A stretch of DNA of 47,768 bases, taken from Microvirga sp. (lineage in GTDB: Bacteria; Pseudomonadota; Alphaproteobacteria; Rhizobiales; Beijerinckiaceae). The translations under genes and the position numbers were made by a program. Of this stretch, positions 1-9,198 are shown in pieces (the stretch's first letter is position 1; each line of letters starts with the position of its first letter). Location: assembly GCA_029266525.1 (NCBI GenBank), contig JAQSWQ010000019.1, forward strand, positions 1 through 47,768, in the 5' to 3' direction. The notes under the pieces are model-generated. The model saw only the letters and a list, made by a program, of their open reading frames with translations. It did not search any database and was not told where the DNA came from.

Positions 1-2122
1 GGCTTGCCGTCGGCTTCGGCTGCGGCGTGCTGCTGTACTTCGCCGCGGAGGGCCGGCCGGCGTTATGGGCGCCGCTCGCGGGCCTCGCGGTCGCGGCCGT
101 GGCCGCGGTGCTGCTTAGGGCAAGGCCGGTCGGGTTCACGGTCGCGCTCGGCTTCTGCGCGGTCTTCGCGGGCTTCGCCGCCGGCGTGCTGCGCGAGCGG
201 CGCGTCGAGGCGCCGGTGCTCGGCCGGATGACCATCGGTGCCGTCAGCGGCTTCGTCGAGACGCTGGAGGAGCGCGTGAAGGGCGGCCGGCTCGTGCTCC
301 GCCCCGTGGAGATCGCCGGCCTTCCGGCCGTGGGCCGGCCCCTGCGCATCCGGGTCACGGTACGCGACCTGCAAGGCGTCAAGCCCGGCGACTTCATCGC
401 GCGAGCGCTCGCCTGCTGCCGTTGCCCGAAGCCGCCCGCCCGGGGGGCTATGATTTCGCCCGCGACGCCTATTTCAACCGCATCGGCGCCGTCGGCTCGC
501 TCACGGGCAAAGTGGAGATCCGAGCGCCGCCTTCTGCGCCGCCCTACGATCTTGCCCTGAACGCCGCGATCGACCGGGCCCGCAACGCCCTGACGCGCCG
601 CATCGCCGACGTCATCGGCGGCCAGGCCGGCGCGGTCGCGGCGGCGCTCGTCACCGGCAAGCGCGGGCTCATCGACGACGACACGAACCAGATCCTGCGC
701 GGGGCTGGGATCTACCACATCGTGTCCATCTCCGGCCTGCACATGGTGCTCGCGGCCGGCACCTTCTTCTGGCTCGCGCGGGCGCTTCTCGCGCTCTCGT
801 CCTTTGCCGCCTTGCACTGGCCTTGCAAGAAGATCGCGGCGGTGGTCGCGATGATCGGCGCCACGGCATATTGCGTTTTCTCGGGCTCCGAGGTCGCGAC
901 CGAGCGCTCGCTGATCATGATCCTCGTCATGCTCGGGGCGATCCTGATCGACCGCCCGGCGCTATCGCTGCGCAACCTCGCGCTCTCGGCCCTGATCGTG
1001 CTCGCGCGCGAGCCCGAGACCATCCTCGGTCCGAGCTTCCAGATGTCCTACGCGGCCGTCGCGGCGCTGATCGCCGCGGCGGAGTGGGATCGGGCGCGGC
1101 CCGGCGCGGAGGAGCCACCCACCGGCTATCTCGCGCGTGCTGGACGGTGGCTTCGGCGCGCGGCGCTCGGCATCCTCTTCACGACCGTCGTCGCGACGAT
1201 CGCGACCGCGCCCTTCGGCACCTATCACTTCCAGAACCTGCAGCCTTTCGGGCTCATCGGCAACGCGCTCGCCTTGCCGCTCGTGTCGCTCGCGGTGATG
1301 CCCTGCGGCGTGGCCGGCGTGCTCGCCTATCCGTTCGGCCTCGACCGGCTGAGCTGGTCGGTGATGGGCTACGCGGTCGAGAAGGTGCTCGAGGTCTCGG
1401 CCTGGGTGAACGGGCTTTCCGGCTCGACGGTGATTGTCCCGGCCTTCGGCGTCGGCGCGGTGGCGCTGCTTTCGGTCGGGCTCCTGCTCGCCACGCTAAT
1501 GGCTTCCCCCTTGCGCTGGCTCGCGCTCGTTCCGGCGAGCCTCGGCCTGTGGCTCGCGGCGACGCCGAAGAAATTCGACGTCTATGTCGACCGCACCGGC
1601 GTCGGCGCGGCGGTGCGGGGCACGGACGGGAAGCTCGCGCTGATCGGCCGCTCCTCGGGCTTCACGGCCGAGCAGTGGCTCAAGGCCGACGGGGACGCGC
1701 GCCGCCCAAGCGATCCGACCCTGCGCAGCCGCGCTCGCTGTGACCCGCGCGGCTGCATCGCGACGAGCTTCGACGGCCGCGTGGTCGCGCTCGTGCAGGA
1801 CCGCCGCGCGCTCATCGAGGATTGCGCCCGGGCGGAGATCCTTCTCACGCGCCTGCGCGCGCCGCCGAACTGCGGAGCGGCAGTCGTGATCGACGGGCGC
1901 TTCCTTGCCGAGCACGGCGCCACCGCGATCCGCCTCTTCGGCCCGACGCATCAGATCGAGACCGCGCGCACCGCGGCGGAGAGCCGGCCCTGGCGGCGCG
2001 CGCCGGAAACGGTTGCGCATCCGCCGCCGCGCATCGAGCCGTCGCGCCTTCCTCGGCGCAGGCAGACGGGGCCGCCGGAGGAGGCGGCCGACCCGCCGCT
2101 CAGTAGCGACGAACCAGGCTGA
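1..2122 (+). pseudogene. comEC: ComEC/Rec2 DNA-uptake channel, 5'-truncated by window and apparently frameshifted
   Basis: ComEC forms the inner-membrane channel that carries single-stranded transforming DNA. The reading frame is open from base 3, and its first residues are hydrophobic helices plus the start of the soluble DUF4131 domain, up to about base 404. Family-like sequence then continues in a different frame (RLLPLPEAARPGGYDFARDA, about 410-472). That frame holds the Competence domain (SGLHM motif near 730-745), many membrane helices and a short C-terminal globular region without the HxHxDH metallo-beta-lactamase motif, as is usual in Rhizobiales. The frame change equals one missing base near 396-410. 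The downstream part alone could start at TTG 422 and give 566 residues, but it would lack its N-terminal helices. The 3' end overlaps convergent lexA by 23 bp. Either a true pseudogene or a sequencing error. Confidence 0.75.
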
Positions 2123-2807
2123 TCAGCTTGCCCTGGATCTTGACCCGGTCCGGACCGAGCACGCGCGTCTCGTAGGATGGGTTTGCGGCCTCGAGCGCGA
2201 TCGAGGAGCCGCGCCGGCGGAAGCGTTTCAGGGTCGCCTCCTCGTCGTCGATCAGCGCGACCACGATATCGCCGGTGTTCGCGGTGTCCTGCTTCCGCAC
2301 GACGACGAGGTCGCCCTCGAGGATGCCGGCGTCGATCATCGAGTCTCCGCGCACCTCGAGCGCATAGTGATCGCCGCCGGCGAGGAACTCCGGCGCCATC
2401 GGAACCGAGTGGCTGCGGTGCTGAATCGCCGAGATCGGCGTGCCGGCCGCGATGCGACCCATCACCGGCACCATGACCGACTTGTTGCTGTTGTCGGCCT
2501 GCGGCGGCGGCGCGACCGGCGCCTTCGCCTTGGCGAGCCCGCCCTCGACGACGCTCGGGTTGAACCGTCCGCGCGGCGGCCCGCCCACAACCGATTCCGG
2601 CAGCCTGATGACCTCGAGCGCCCGCGCCCGGTTCGGCAGGCGCCGGATGAAGCCGCGCTCCTCGAGCGCCGTGATCAGCCGATGGATGCCGGATTTGGAC
2701 TTGAGGTCCAGCGCGTCCTTCATCTCGTCGAAGGACGGCGGGATGCCGGATTCACGAAGCCGCTCGTGAATGAACCGGAGCAGCTCGTGCTGCTTGCGTG
2801 TCAACAT
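2100..2807 (-). CDS. lexA: LexA SOS-response repressor and self-cleaving peptidase
   Basis: LexA represses DNA-damage genes and cleaves itself when RecA filaments form. The 235-residue protein has an N-terminal winged-helix domain (about 1-65, starting [10 protein letters not shown]), a linker and a C-terminal S24 peptidase domain. The scissile Ala121-Gly122 lies in GRIAAGTP, the catalytic serine is Ser156 in RGDSM, and the catalytic lysine is Lys194 in ATLKRF. The length fits the alphaproteobacterial form. It follows moeA on the same strand after 131 bp that contain an SOS box, so it can be transcribed on its own and is expected to repress itself. Its 3' end overlaps the end of convergent comEC. 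Confidence 0.97.
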   Translation of the reverse strand: MLTRKQHELLRFIHERLRESGIPPSFDEMKDALDLKSKSGIHRLITALEERGFIRRLPNRARALEVIRLPESVVGGPPRGRFNPSVVEGGLAKAKAPVAPPPQADNSNKSVMVPVMGRIAAGTPISAIQHRSHSVPMAPEFLAGGDHYALEVRGDSMIDAGILEGDLVVVRKQDTANTGDIVVALIDDEEATLKRFRRRGSSIALEAANPSYETRVLGPDRVKIQGKLISLVRRY

Positions 2808-2872
2808 AGGCGTGCCCCGACTTTCCGCCGGCTCCCGCGGCGATTCTGAAACAAAGCACGAACAGTGTACCC

Positions 2873-2887
2873 GTTCCCGAAGTGTTC
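2873..2887. promoter_or_regulatory. SOS box (LexA operator) upstream of lexA
   Basis: A direct repeat GTTC (2873-2876), seven bases, GTTC (2884-2887) exactly matches the alphaproteobacterial LexA operator GTTC-N7-GTTC. It lies about 65 bp before the lexA start codon, inside the moeA-lexA gap, which suits autorepression. No second perfect copy was noticed in front of other genes here, although the whole window was not searched exhaustively. Confidence 0.85.
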
Positions 2888-2938
2888 CGCAACAGTACAG
2901 GCGCGGAGGAATATTGGGAGCTCACGCGGTGCTGCAGC

Positions 2939-4162
2939 TCAGGTGAATTGGTTGAGCCGGACGATGCGGCAGCGTTCGCCGGCGCGCGCCGCTGGGGCGT
3001 GGGGCTGACGGACGAGGAGCGCGTCGGCGCGCGCGAGGATGCTGAGCATGGAGGAATCCTGCACCCCGAATGGAGTCGCGACGGGAAGACCGTCGGGACT
3101 CTTCGCAAGCATCGCCCGCATGTAGTCCTGGCGCAGATCGTTTGCGGATACATCGGCTCCGAGGAGGGCCGGCTCGGTCGGATCGTCCCCGGGGCGCGGA
3201 TCGCCCAGGAGCGCGCGGATCGCCGGCACGACGAAGAGGATGCCGCAGACGATGGACGAGACCGGGTTTCCCGGCAGCCCCAGAATGGGCATGGCCCCGA
3301 GACGACCGTGGATAAGCGGTTTCCCCGGACGCAATGCGACCTTCCAGAATTCGAGCGTCATGCCCTGCCGCGCGAGCGCCGCCTGGACGAGATCGGCTTC
3401 CCCGACCGATGCGCCCCCGAGTGTGACGAGCATGTCGGCGCCCTGCGCGCGAGCCTCGCCGATCGCATGGTCGAGCGCCTCCGGCGTGTCCCGCGCGATG
3501 CCGAGATCGATCGGCTCGCCGCCGGCCCGGCTCGTGATCGCCGCAAGCGCGTGCGGGTTCGAGGCGACGATCTGGTCGGGTCCGGCGGGCTCGCCCGGGC
3601 GCACGAGCTCGTCGCCGGTGGCGAGGATCGCGACGCGCGGTTTGCGCCTCACGGGAAGTCGGGCGTGGCCTGCCGCGGCGGCGAGCGCGAGGGTGCGCGC
3701 ATCGAGACGATGGCCCGCTTCGAGGAGAGCGCCGCCCTCGACGAAGTCGAGCCCGGCGGCGCGGACGTGCCTGCCGGCGGCGACGCTCGAGCGCACGAGG
3801 ACGAACTCGCCTTCGGCGTCGGCATCTTCCTGGATCGCCACCGCATCGGCGCCCTTGGGCATCGGCGCGCCGGTGAAGATGCGCACCGCCTGCATCTGCT
3901 CCAGGGAGCCCGCGAAGCCGGCGCCGGCGACGCTCCTGCCGATGATCTTCAGCCGCGCCGGCACGCGGGCGAGATCGGCCGCACGGAGCGCATAGCCGTC
4001 CATCGCCGATGCCGGAAACGGAGGCTGCGTGCGCAACGCCGCGATCGGCTCGGCGAGGGTGCGCCCGGCGCCGGCCGCGATCTCGACGCTTTCCCCCTCG
4101 ACCGGACCCGCAACACCGGCGAGGACGCGCGCGAGAGCCTCCTCGACCGGCAACAGGCCCAT
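2939..4162 (-). CDS. moeA: Molybdopterin molybdenumtransferase MoeA
   Basis: MoeA inserts molybdate into adenylated molybdopterin to give active molybdenum cofactor. The 407-residue product has the usual family length and motifs: the N-terminal PPFPASAMDGYA signature (about residues 48-59), ATGDELV in the central MPT-binding domain, GGASVGEAD, and LPGNPVSS before the C-terminal beta-barrel domain. It starts 3 bp after the moaC stop, so it is co-transcribed with trpGDC-moaC. The pairing of moaC and moeA after trpC is a common Rhizobiales arrangement. Confidence 0.96.
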   Translation of the reverse strand: MGLLPVEEALARVLAGVAGPVEGESVEIAAGAGRTLAEPIAALRTQPPFPASAMDGYALRAADLARVPARLKIIGRSVAGAGFAGSLEQMQAVRIFTGAPMPKGADAVAIQEDADAEGEFVLVRSSVAAGRHVRAAGLDFVEGGALLEAGHRLDARTLALAAAAGHARLPVRRKPRVAILATGDELVRPGEPAGPDQIVASNPHALAAITSRAGGEPIDLGIARDTPEALDHAIGEARAQGADMLVTLGGASVGEADLVQAALARQGMTLEFWKVALRPGKPLIHGRLGAMPILGLPGNPVSSIVCGILFVVPAIRALLGDPRPGDDPTEPALLGADVSANDLRQDYMRAMLAKSPDGLPVATPFGVQDSSMLSILARADALLVRQPHAPAARAGERCRIVRLNQFT

Positions 4163-4165
4163 CGG

Positions 4166-4645
4166 TCAGGCCTTTGCCTCGTAAGTCCCGGAGCGCCCGC
4201 CGCTCTTCGCGAGGAGCCGAATGCCTTCGATGCGCATGGCGCGATCAGCCGCCTTCACCATGTCGTAGATGGTGAGGCAGGCGACGGCGACCGCGGTCAA
4301 GGCCTCCATCTCGACCCCGGTCTGCCCGGCGACCTTGACCTCCGCGCTGACGCGCACGCCCGGAAGGGCGTCGTCGATCGCGCAGTCGACCGCCACCTTC
4401 GACAACAGCAGGGGATGGCAGAGCGGGATCAGCTCATGCGTGCGCTTCGCGGCCATGATGCCGGCAAGCCGCGCCGTGCCGAGCACGTCGCCCTTCTTGG
4501 CATCGCCGTCGCGGATGAGGCGGATGGTCTCGGGCGCGGTGACGACGATGCCCTCCGCCCGCGCGACCCGCGCCGTGACGTCCTTCTCCGAGACGTCGAC
4601 CATGTTGGCGGCGCCCGTGCGGTCGAGATGCGTAAGTCGCGGCAC
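4166..4645 (-). CDS. moaC: Cyclic pyranopterin monophosphate synthase MoaC
   Basis: MoaC acts after the radical-SAM enzyme MoaA to form cyclic pyranopterin monophosphate, the first stable molybdopterin intermediate. The 159-residue protein carries the family signatures [12 protein letters not shown] near the N-terminus, LIPLCHPL in the middle and [10 protein letters not shown] after it. The start is a GTG lying 2 bp after the trpC stop. The next ATG (Met15) would cut into the conserved N-terminal segment, so the GTG is preferred. It sits between trpC and moeA in one tight operon. Confidence 0.95.
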   Translation of the reverse strand: MPRLTHLDRTGAANMVDVSEKDVTARVARAEGIVVTAPETIRLIRDGDAKKGDVLGTARLAGIMAAKRTHELIPLCHPLLLSKVAVDCAIDDALPGVRVSAEVKVAGQTGVEMEALTAVAVACLTIYDMVKAADRAMRIEGIRLLAKSGGRSGTYEAKA

Positions 4646-4647
4646 GG

Positions 4648-5439
4648 CTACCCGAACAGCAGCCGCCGCGTGGCTGCCGCCACGTCGGGCTCGCGCATCA
4701 GGCTTTCGCCGACGAGGAGCGCGCGGATGCTCACCGCGCCGAGCCGCTCGACGTCGGCATGGCTGAAGATGCCGCTCTCGCCGACCACGATGCGGTCAGC
4801 GGGCACGCGCGGCGCGAGCTGCTCGGAGACCGCGAGCGAGGTCTCGAAGGTCCGCAGATCACGGTTGTTGATGCCGACGAGCTTCGTCTCGAGCGGCAGC
4901 GCGCGGTCGAGCTCGCGCGCGTCATGCACCTCGACCAGAACATCCATGCCCAGCTCGTGCGCGGTGTCCGCGAGGCGGCACGCTTCCTGGTCGCTGACGC
5001 TCGCCATGATGACCAGGATGCAATCGGCGCCCCACGCCCGGGCTTCATGCACCTGATAAGGCTCGAACAGGAAGTCCTTGCGCAAGGCGGGCAGCCCCGA
5101 GGCGTCGCGGGCAAGCGACAGATACTCCGGCCGGCCCTGGAAAGACGGCTCGTCGGTGAGCACCGAGAGGCAGGTCGCGCCCCCCTCGGCATAGGCGCGG
5201 GCAAGCGCTGGCGGGTCGAAATCGCCTCGGATGAGCCCCTTCGACGGGCTTGCCTTCTTGATCTCGGCGATCAGCGCCGGCCGCCCTTGCGCGAGATGGC
5301 GCTCGATCGCCGCGGCGAAGCCGCGAGGCGGGGTTGCTTCGCGGGCCCGCCTCTCGATGTCCCTCGGGGCGATCCTCGCCTTGGCGGCCTCGATCTCGAG
5401 CCGCTTATACGCTTCGATCCGGGCGAGGACGTCGGCCAT
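4648..5439 (-). CDS. trpC: Indole-3-glycerol-phosphate synthase TrpC
   Basis: TrpC closes the indole ring of 1-(2-carboxyphenylamino)-1-deoxyribulose 5-phosphate in tryptophan synthesis. The 263-residue single-domain TIM barrel shows [10 protein letters not shown] (about 59-68), which holds a catalytic lysine, LRKDFLF with the second active-site lysine, NNRDL, and the phosphate-binding GESGI. It is not fused to TrpF. Its ATG shares one base with the trpD stop (TGATG), which points to translational coupling. Confidence 0.97.
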   Translation of the reverse strand: MADVLARIEAYKRLEIEAAKARIAPRDIERRAREATPPRGFAAAIERHLAQGRPALIAEIKKASPSKGLIRGDFDPPALARAYAEGGATCLSVLTDEPSFQGRPEYLSLARDASGLPALRKDFLFEPYQVHEARAWGADCILVIMASVSDQEACRLADTAHELGMDVLVEVHDARELDRALPLETKLVGINNRDLRTFETSLAVSEQLAPRVPADRIVVGESGIFSHADVERLGAVSIRALLVGESLMREPDVAAATRRLLFG

Positions 5440-6452
5440 CAGCTGTTCGACACCGCGACCAGCTGCTCGAGCGCGCGCCGTGCGGCGCCGGAGTCGATGG
5501 CCTTCGCCGCGCGCTCGACGCCCTCGCGCAGGTTCGACACCTGCTCGGCCACGACGAGCGCCGCCGCGGCATTGAACACGGCGATGTCGCGATAGGGGGT
5601 CGGCAGGCCCTCCAGCGCGGCGCGCAGCTCGCGGGCATTGTGCTCCGGATCCGCGCCCTTGAGATCTTCGGGACGGGCGCGCGCGATCCCAACCTCCTCC
5701 GGCGAGATGGTGAATTCGCGGACGGCGCCGTTCTCGAGCGCGACGACGTGGGTCGGACCGGTCGTGGTGATCTCGTCAAGGCCGTCCGAGCCGTGCACGG
5801 CCCACACCCGGCGCGAGCCGAGTTCCTTCAAGCCTTGCGTGAGCGGCTCAAGCCAAGCCTTTGCCGGCACGCCGAGAAGCTGGCGGTCTACGCCCGCCGG
5901 GTTGGACAACGGCCCGAGCAGGTTGAAGAGCGTGCGCGTGCCGAGCTCGACGCGGGCTGCCGCGACGTGGCGCATCGAGGCGTGGTGGGTCTGCGCGAAC
6001 ATGAAGCATAAGCCCGCCTCCTCGAGGCAACGCGTCAGGAGCGCGGGCTCGAGCCCGATCTTGACGCCGAGGGCAACGAGCACGTCGGCGGCGCCGGAGC
6101 GGGACGAGGCGGCGCGGTTGCCGTGCTTCGCGACCTTCACGCCGCAGCCCGCGACGATCATCGCCGCCAGGGTCGAGATGTTGTAGCTGCCCGACTGGTC
6201 GCCGCCGGTGCCGACGATGTCGATCGCGTCCTTCGGCGCCTCGACCCTGAGCATGCGCCCGCGCATCGCCGAGACGGCGCCGACGATCTCGTCGAGCGCC
6301 TCGCCTCGCACCCGCAGCGCCATCAGGAAGCCCCCGGCTTGGGCCGGGGTCACCTCGCCCGAGAGGAGCGTGTCGAAGGCGGTCCGCGCCTCGTCCCGCG
6401 TCAGCGCGGCCCCCGTCGCGACCTTGGCGAGATAGGGTTTGAAGGATTCCAT
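5439..6452 (-). CDS. trpD: Anthranilate phosphoribosyltransferase TrpD
   Basis: TrpD transfers phosphoribose from PRPP to anthranilate. The 337-residue product has the family motifs GTGGD with following SGSYNIST for PRPP binding, and [17 protein letters not shown]. It is a stand-alone enzyme with no glutaminase fused to it. It starts 6 bp after the trpG stop and overlaps trpC by one base, within the trpG-trpD-trpC-moaC-moeA operon. Confidence 0.97.
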   Translation of the reverse strand: MESFKPYLAKVATGAALTRDEARTAFDTLLSGEVTPAQAGGFLMALRVRGEALDEIVGAVSAMRGRMLRVEAPKDAIDIVGTGGDQSGSYNISTLAAMIVAGCGVKVAKHGNRAASSRSGAADVLVALGVKIGLEPALLTRCLEEAGLCFMFAQTHHASMRHVAAARVELGTRTLFNLLGPLSNPAGVDRQLLGVPAKAWLEPLTQGLKELGSRRVWAVHGSDGLDEITTTGPTHVVALENGAVREFTISPEEVGIARARPEDLKGADPEHNARELRAALEGLPTPYRDIAVFNAAAALVVAEQVSNLREGVERAAKAIDSGAARRALEQLVAVSNS

Positions 6453-6458
6453 GGCGGT

Positions 6459-7076
6459 TCAATGCACGGCGGGCGCCGCCTTGTCACGCTTTTCGCGGTT
6501 CCAGGCCGCCGCCAGCTCGAGGAAGTTGCGTATGATGCGCCCGCCGTTCTCGGACAGGACGCTCTCGGGGTGGAACTGCACGCCATGAATCGGCAGGTCG
6601 CGATGGGCAAGTCCCATGATCAGGCCGTCGGCCTCCGCGGTGACATCGAGGTCGCCCGGGCAGGTGTCGCGGGCCACGACCAGTGAATGGTACCGCGTCG
6701 CCTGGAAGGAGCCGTTGATCCCGCGAAAGACGCTGCGGCCCCAATGGGCGACAGTCGAGACCTTGCCGTGCATGGGGAGCGGCGCGCGCACCACCTCGCC
6801 GCCGAAGGCCTGGCCGATCGCCTGCATGCCGAGGCACACGCCGAAGATCGGGATGCTGCGCCCGACCTCGCGCACCACATCGAGGCAGATGCCGGCCTCG
6901 TTCGGCGTGCACGGGCCCGGCGAGAGCACGATCGCGTCCGGCGCCTCGTCGAGAAGCGCCTCGGCCGTGGTCTCGTCGTTGCGGACGACGCGGATGCGAT
7001 GCACCAGCGGCCCGATCAGGTGCACGAGGTTCCAGGTGAACGAGTCGTAATTGTCGACGACGACGACCTCGGCCAT
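6459..7076 (-). CDS. trpG: Anthranilate synthase glutamine amidotransferase component TrpG
   Basis: TrpG releases ammonia from glutamine for TrpE to make anthranilate. The 205-residue class I glutaminase has an intact catalytic triad: Cys81 in FGVCLGMQ, His169 and Glu171 in VQFHPES. The oxyanion-region PGPCTP motif is near residue 53. It is the first gene of the trpGDC-moaC-moeA operon. The intergenic stretch 7077-7242 in front of it must hold its promoter. Its partner trpE lies 2.1 kb upstream, beyond an opposite-strand gene. Confidence 0.96.
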   Translation of the reverse strand: MAEVVVVDNYDSFTWNLVHLIGPLVHRIRVVRNDETTAEALLDEAPDAIVLSPGPCTPNEAGICLDVVREVGRSIPIFGVCLGMQAIGQAFGGEVVRAPLPMHGKVSTVAHWGRSVFRGINGSFQATRYHSLVVARDTCPGDLDVTAEADGLIMGLAHRDLPIHGVQFHPESVLSENGGRIIRNFLELAAAWNREKRDKAAPAVH

Positions 7077-7106
7077 CGAGGCTCCCCCAAGAAAGCAAAG
7101 TTCGGG

Positions 7107-7135
7107 ATTTGCCGCCGGGCAGGTCGCGCGGTCAA
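7107..7135 (-). promoter_or_regulatory. Possible sigma70-type promoter for the trpG operon
   Basis: Read on the minus strand, TTGACC (7135-7130) is followed after 17 bp by GCAAAT (7112-7107), about 30 bp before the trpG start. The -35 match is good and the -10 match is poor. Some promoter is required here because a plus-strand gene lies immediately upstream. No leader peptide rich in Trp codons was recognised, so attenuation is not supported. Confidence 0.25.
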
Positions 7136-7242
7136 GGCGGTCTTAACGAGCGTCAACCGGGCACCCGGTCAGGGCTTCCTGCGACTTAACCAAAAAATGG
7201 CGGTTGCACGGTTACGCTTGGTCAACGTCAGGAGTGACTCGC

Positions 7243-9168
7243 ATGCCTTTGCGCCGAGCGACCGAGTTGAGAGGCTTCTTCCGCCACGACGGTGCGAATA
7301 CCGCCATGATGTTCGGGCTCGCCCTCGTGCCGCTCGCTGGGTTCATCGGCGTGGCGCTGGACTATTCGCGGGCGAGCGACTTCCAGACCAAGCTGCACCA
7401 GGCGGCGGACGCCGCGGCGCTCATCGCCGCGAGGGATCGAACCTCTCCCTGGTCGAAGCGCAAGGCCAACGGCGAGAAGGTGTTCCAGTCGGCGCTCGGC
7501 GGGCACGAGGGCATGAACAATGTCTGGGTCAAGCTGCTCGAGGTCGACGATGGCGTGCGCGTCGAGGCGGGCGGCGACGTGGTCAACCGCATCCTCGGCG
7601 TCGTCGGCTTCACGCGCACGCCGGTGAAGACCTTCGCGCAGGCGATCACCATCACCAATCCGACCGAGGTGGCGCTCGTCCTCGACAACACCGGCTCGAT
7701 GAAGAACGATATGGGCGCGTTGCGCACGGCGGCGACGAACTTCACTACGACCCTCTTCGCGAACGCCGGCAGCGATCAGCTCAGGATGGCGGTGGTGCCA
7801 TACGTGGCGGCGGTCAATCCGGGCCGGGCCAACCTGAAGATGGAGTGGATGGACGGCGGAGCCAACTCGAAATGGCACGGCCATCATCTGAGGAACAAGA
7901 CCATCGCCTCGATGCTGAATTGCGATCCCGATCCCGACCCGAAGCCGGTCGTCACAGGCGGCGGAGGTGGCGGCGGGGGAGGCGGCGGCGGGAGCACCGG
8001 TCCGACCGACTCGCCCCCAACCGGGAAGGACCGCAGCGCGTGGCTTTGGCCCGGGATGCCGAGCCTCGGCGAACTTGCGCTCGAGCTCTTCGGCATCAAG
8101 AGCGCGAATGCGCAGGTGACGCCCTCCACGGACAACCCGAATTCCGGCCAGGACGTGAATCCCGGCAAGACGTCGCTGGGCAACGCCTACCGCTCGGACG
8201 GGGGGACCTCGAAGGTGCCGAGCGGCTTCCAGTACTACCACCCGTGCTGGCTCGGAAATCCGAAGAAGCTCAGCCACTTCGACCTGTTCAACCGCATCGG
8301 GGGCGCAAGCTGGAAAGGATGCATCGAGGCCCGGCCGGAGCCGTACGACGTGACCGACGATCCGCCGAATGCGGCGAACCCGGACACGCTGTTCGTGCCC
8401 TATTTCTGGCCCGACGAGCCCGGCAAGGCCGATAGCGGCGGACCGTACAACAACAGCTATCTCGACGACGGCGTCTCGCCTCCGGGCTGGACCTATTTCA
8501 ACGATCATCCGTCCAACAAGAACCCGAACGAGTGGTACGCCTACGCGAACCTCTTCAAGTACTCGAAGAAGACCGCCTCGACGATCAAGGAGAACCCGCC
8601 GAGCACGATCGGTCCGAATGCGGCCTGCCCCGACGAGATCCTGCCGCTGACCGGGAAGAAGAAGGATGTTCTCAGCGCCGTGCAGAAGCTGAGCCATTGG
8701 GAGGGCGGGGGCACGATCAGCTCGGAGGGGCTGATGTGGGGCTGGCGCGTGCTCTCGCCGGAGCCGCCCTTCACCGAAGCCGCGCCTTACGACCCGAAGA
8801 CCAAGAAGTACCTGGTCCTGATGACCGACGGGCTCAATTCCTTCGTGGCGAACAACCCGGGCGGCCCGACGAAGAGCGACTATACCGCCTACGGCTACCT
8901 GCGGGACGGGCGCCTGCCGAGCGACTGGTTCTCGAAGGGCGAGGTCTATCTGAACGAGCGCATGCGGCTCGCCTGCCAGAACGTCAAGAAGACCGGCATC
9001 AAGGTCATGACGATCCTCTTCCGGGAGACGGATCTCGCAACCCAGAAGCTCCTCAAGGACTGCGCTTCGGACGGCAAGCACTTCCACATGGCCTCGAACG
9101 AGAACGAGCTGAGGCGCGCCTTCGACGAGATCGCGGGCGAGATCAGCAAGCTGCGCCTGACGAAGTAG
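7243..9168 (+). CDS. TadG-like pilus-assembly protein with TadE-type N-terminus and vWA domain
   Basis: The 641-residue protein begins with a TadE/TadG-type pseudopilin segment (residues about 17-62, one membrane helix followed by LHQAADAAALIAA). A von Willebrand factor A domain opens with LVLDNTGSM (about 146-153), a MIDAS-type DxxGS metal site. TadG-like proteins usually belong to Flp/Tad pilus machinery, with most of the chain outside the membrane. A run of 12 glycines (239-250) is followed by a long region rich in Trp, Tyr, Asn and Pro that interrupts the vWA fold, with the conserved end after about residue 505. The ATG at 7243 has AGGAG eight bases upstream; a TTG at 7204 is in frame but lacks such a site. 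No other tad gene is nearby. Confidence 0.85.
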   Translation: MPLRRATELRGFFRHDGANTAMMFGLALVPLAGFIGVALDYSRASDFQTKLHQAADAAALIAARDRTSPWSKRKANGEKVFQSALGGHEGMNNVWVKLLEVDDGVRVEAGGDVVNRILGVVGFTRTPVKTFAQAITITNPTEVALVLDNTGSMKNDMGALRTAATNFTTTLFANAGSDQLRMAVVPYVAAVNPGRANLKMEWMDGGANSKWHGHHLRNKTIASMLNCDPDPDPKPVVTGGGGGGGGGGGGSTGPTDSPPTGKDRSAWLWPGMPSLGELALELFGIKSANAQVTPSTDNPNSGQDVNPGKTSLGNAYRSDGGTSKVPSGFQYYHPCWLGNPKKLSHFDLFNRIGGASWKGCIEARPEPYDVTDDPPNAANPDTLFVPYFWPDEPGKADSGGPYNNSYLDDGVSPPGWTYFNDHPSNKNPNEWYAYANLFKYSKKTASTIKENPPSTIGPNAACPDEILPLTGKKKDVLSAVQKLSHWEGGGTISSEGLMWGWRVLSPEPPFTEAAPYDPKTKKYLVLMTDGLNSFVANNPGGPTKSDYTAYGYLRDGRLPSDWFSKGEVYLNERMRLACQNVKKTGIKVMTILFRETDLATQKLLKDCASDGKHFHMASNENELRRAFDEIAGEISKLRLTK

Positions 9169-9174
9169 TCGCGT

Positions 9175-9191
9175 CTCCCCATGCGGGGGAG
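9175..9191. terminator. GC-rich hairpin between convergent tadG-like gene and trpE
   Basis: CTCCCC (9175-9180), a five-base loop and GGGGAG (9186-9191) form a perfect 6-bp stem in the 30-bp gap between two converging stop codons. No clear T-tract follows on either strand. It may act as a bidirectional terminator, or be one of the short CTCCCC/GGGGAG palindromes common between genes in Rhizobiales. Confidence 0.45.
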
Positions 9192-9198
9192 GGGATGG

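Noticed and set aside
27-560. A separate 177-residue protein at the window start
   Set aside because: The first part is the N-terminal half of ComEC and the end after base 404 is out-of-frame noise, so it is one broken gene.
2882-5056. A 724-codon plus-strand frame over moeA, moaC and trpC
   Set aside because: It is antisense to three unmistakable genes and its translation is arginine-rich noise typical of high-GC shadows.
7077-7242. Trp leader peptide and attenuator in front of trpG
   Set aside because: No short frame with clustered Trp codons and no terminator/antiterminator pair was recognised; trpE also follows ppiD with only 7 bp, leaving no room for one.
7228-9087. A 619-codon minus-strand frame over the tadG-like gene
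   Set aside because: It lacks domains, while the opposite frame encodes a clear TadE-type segment and a vWA metal site.
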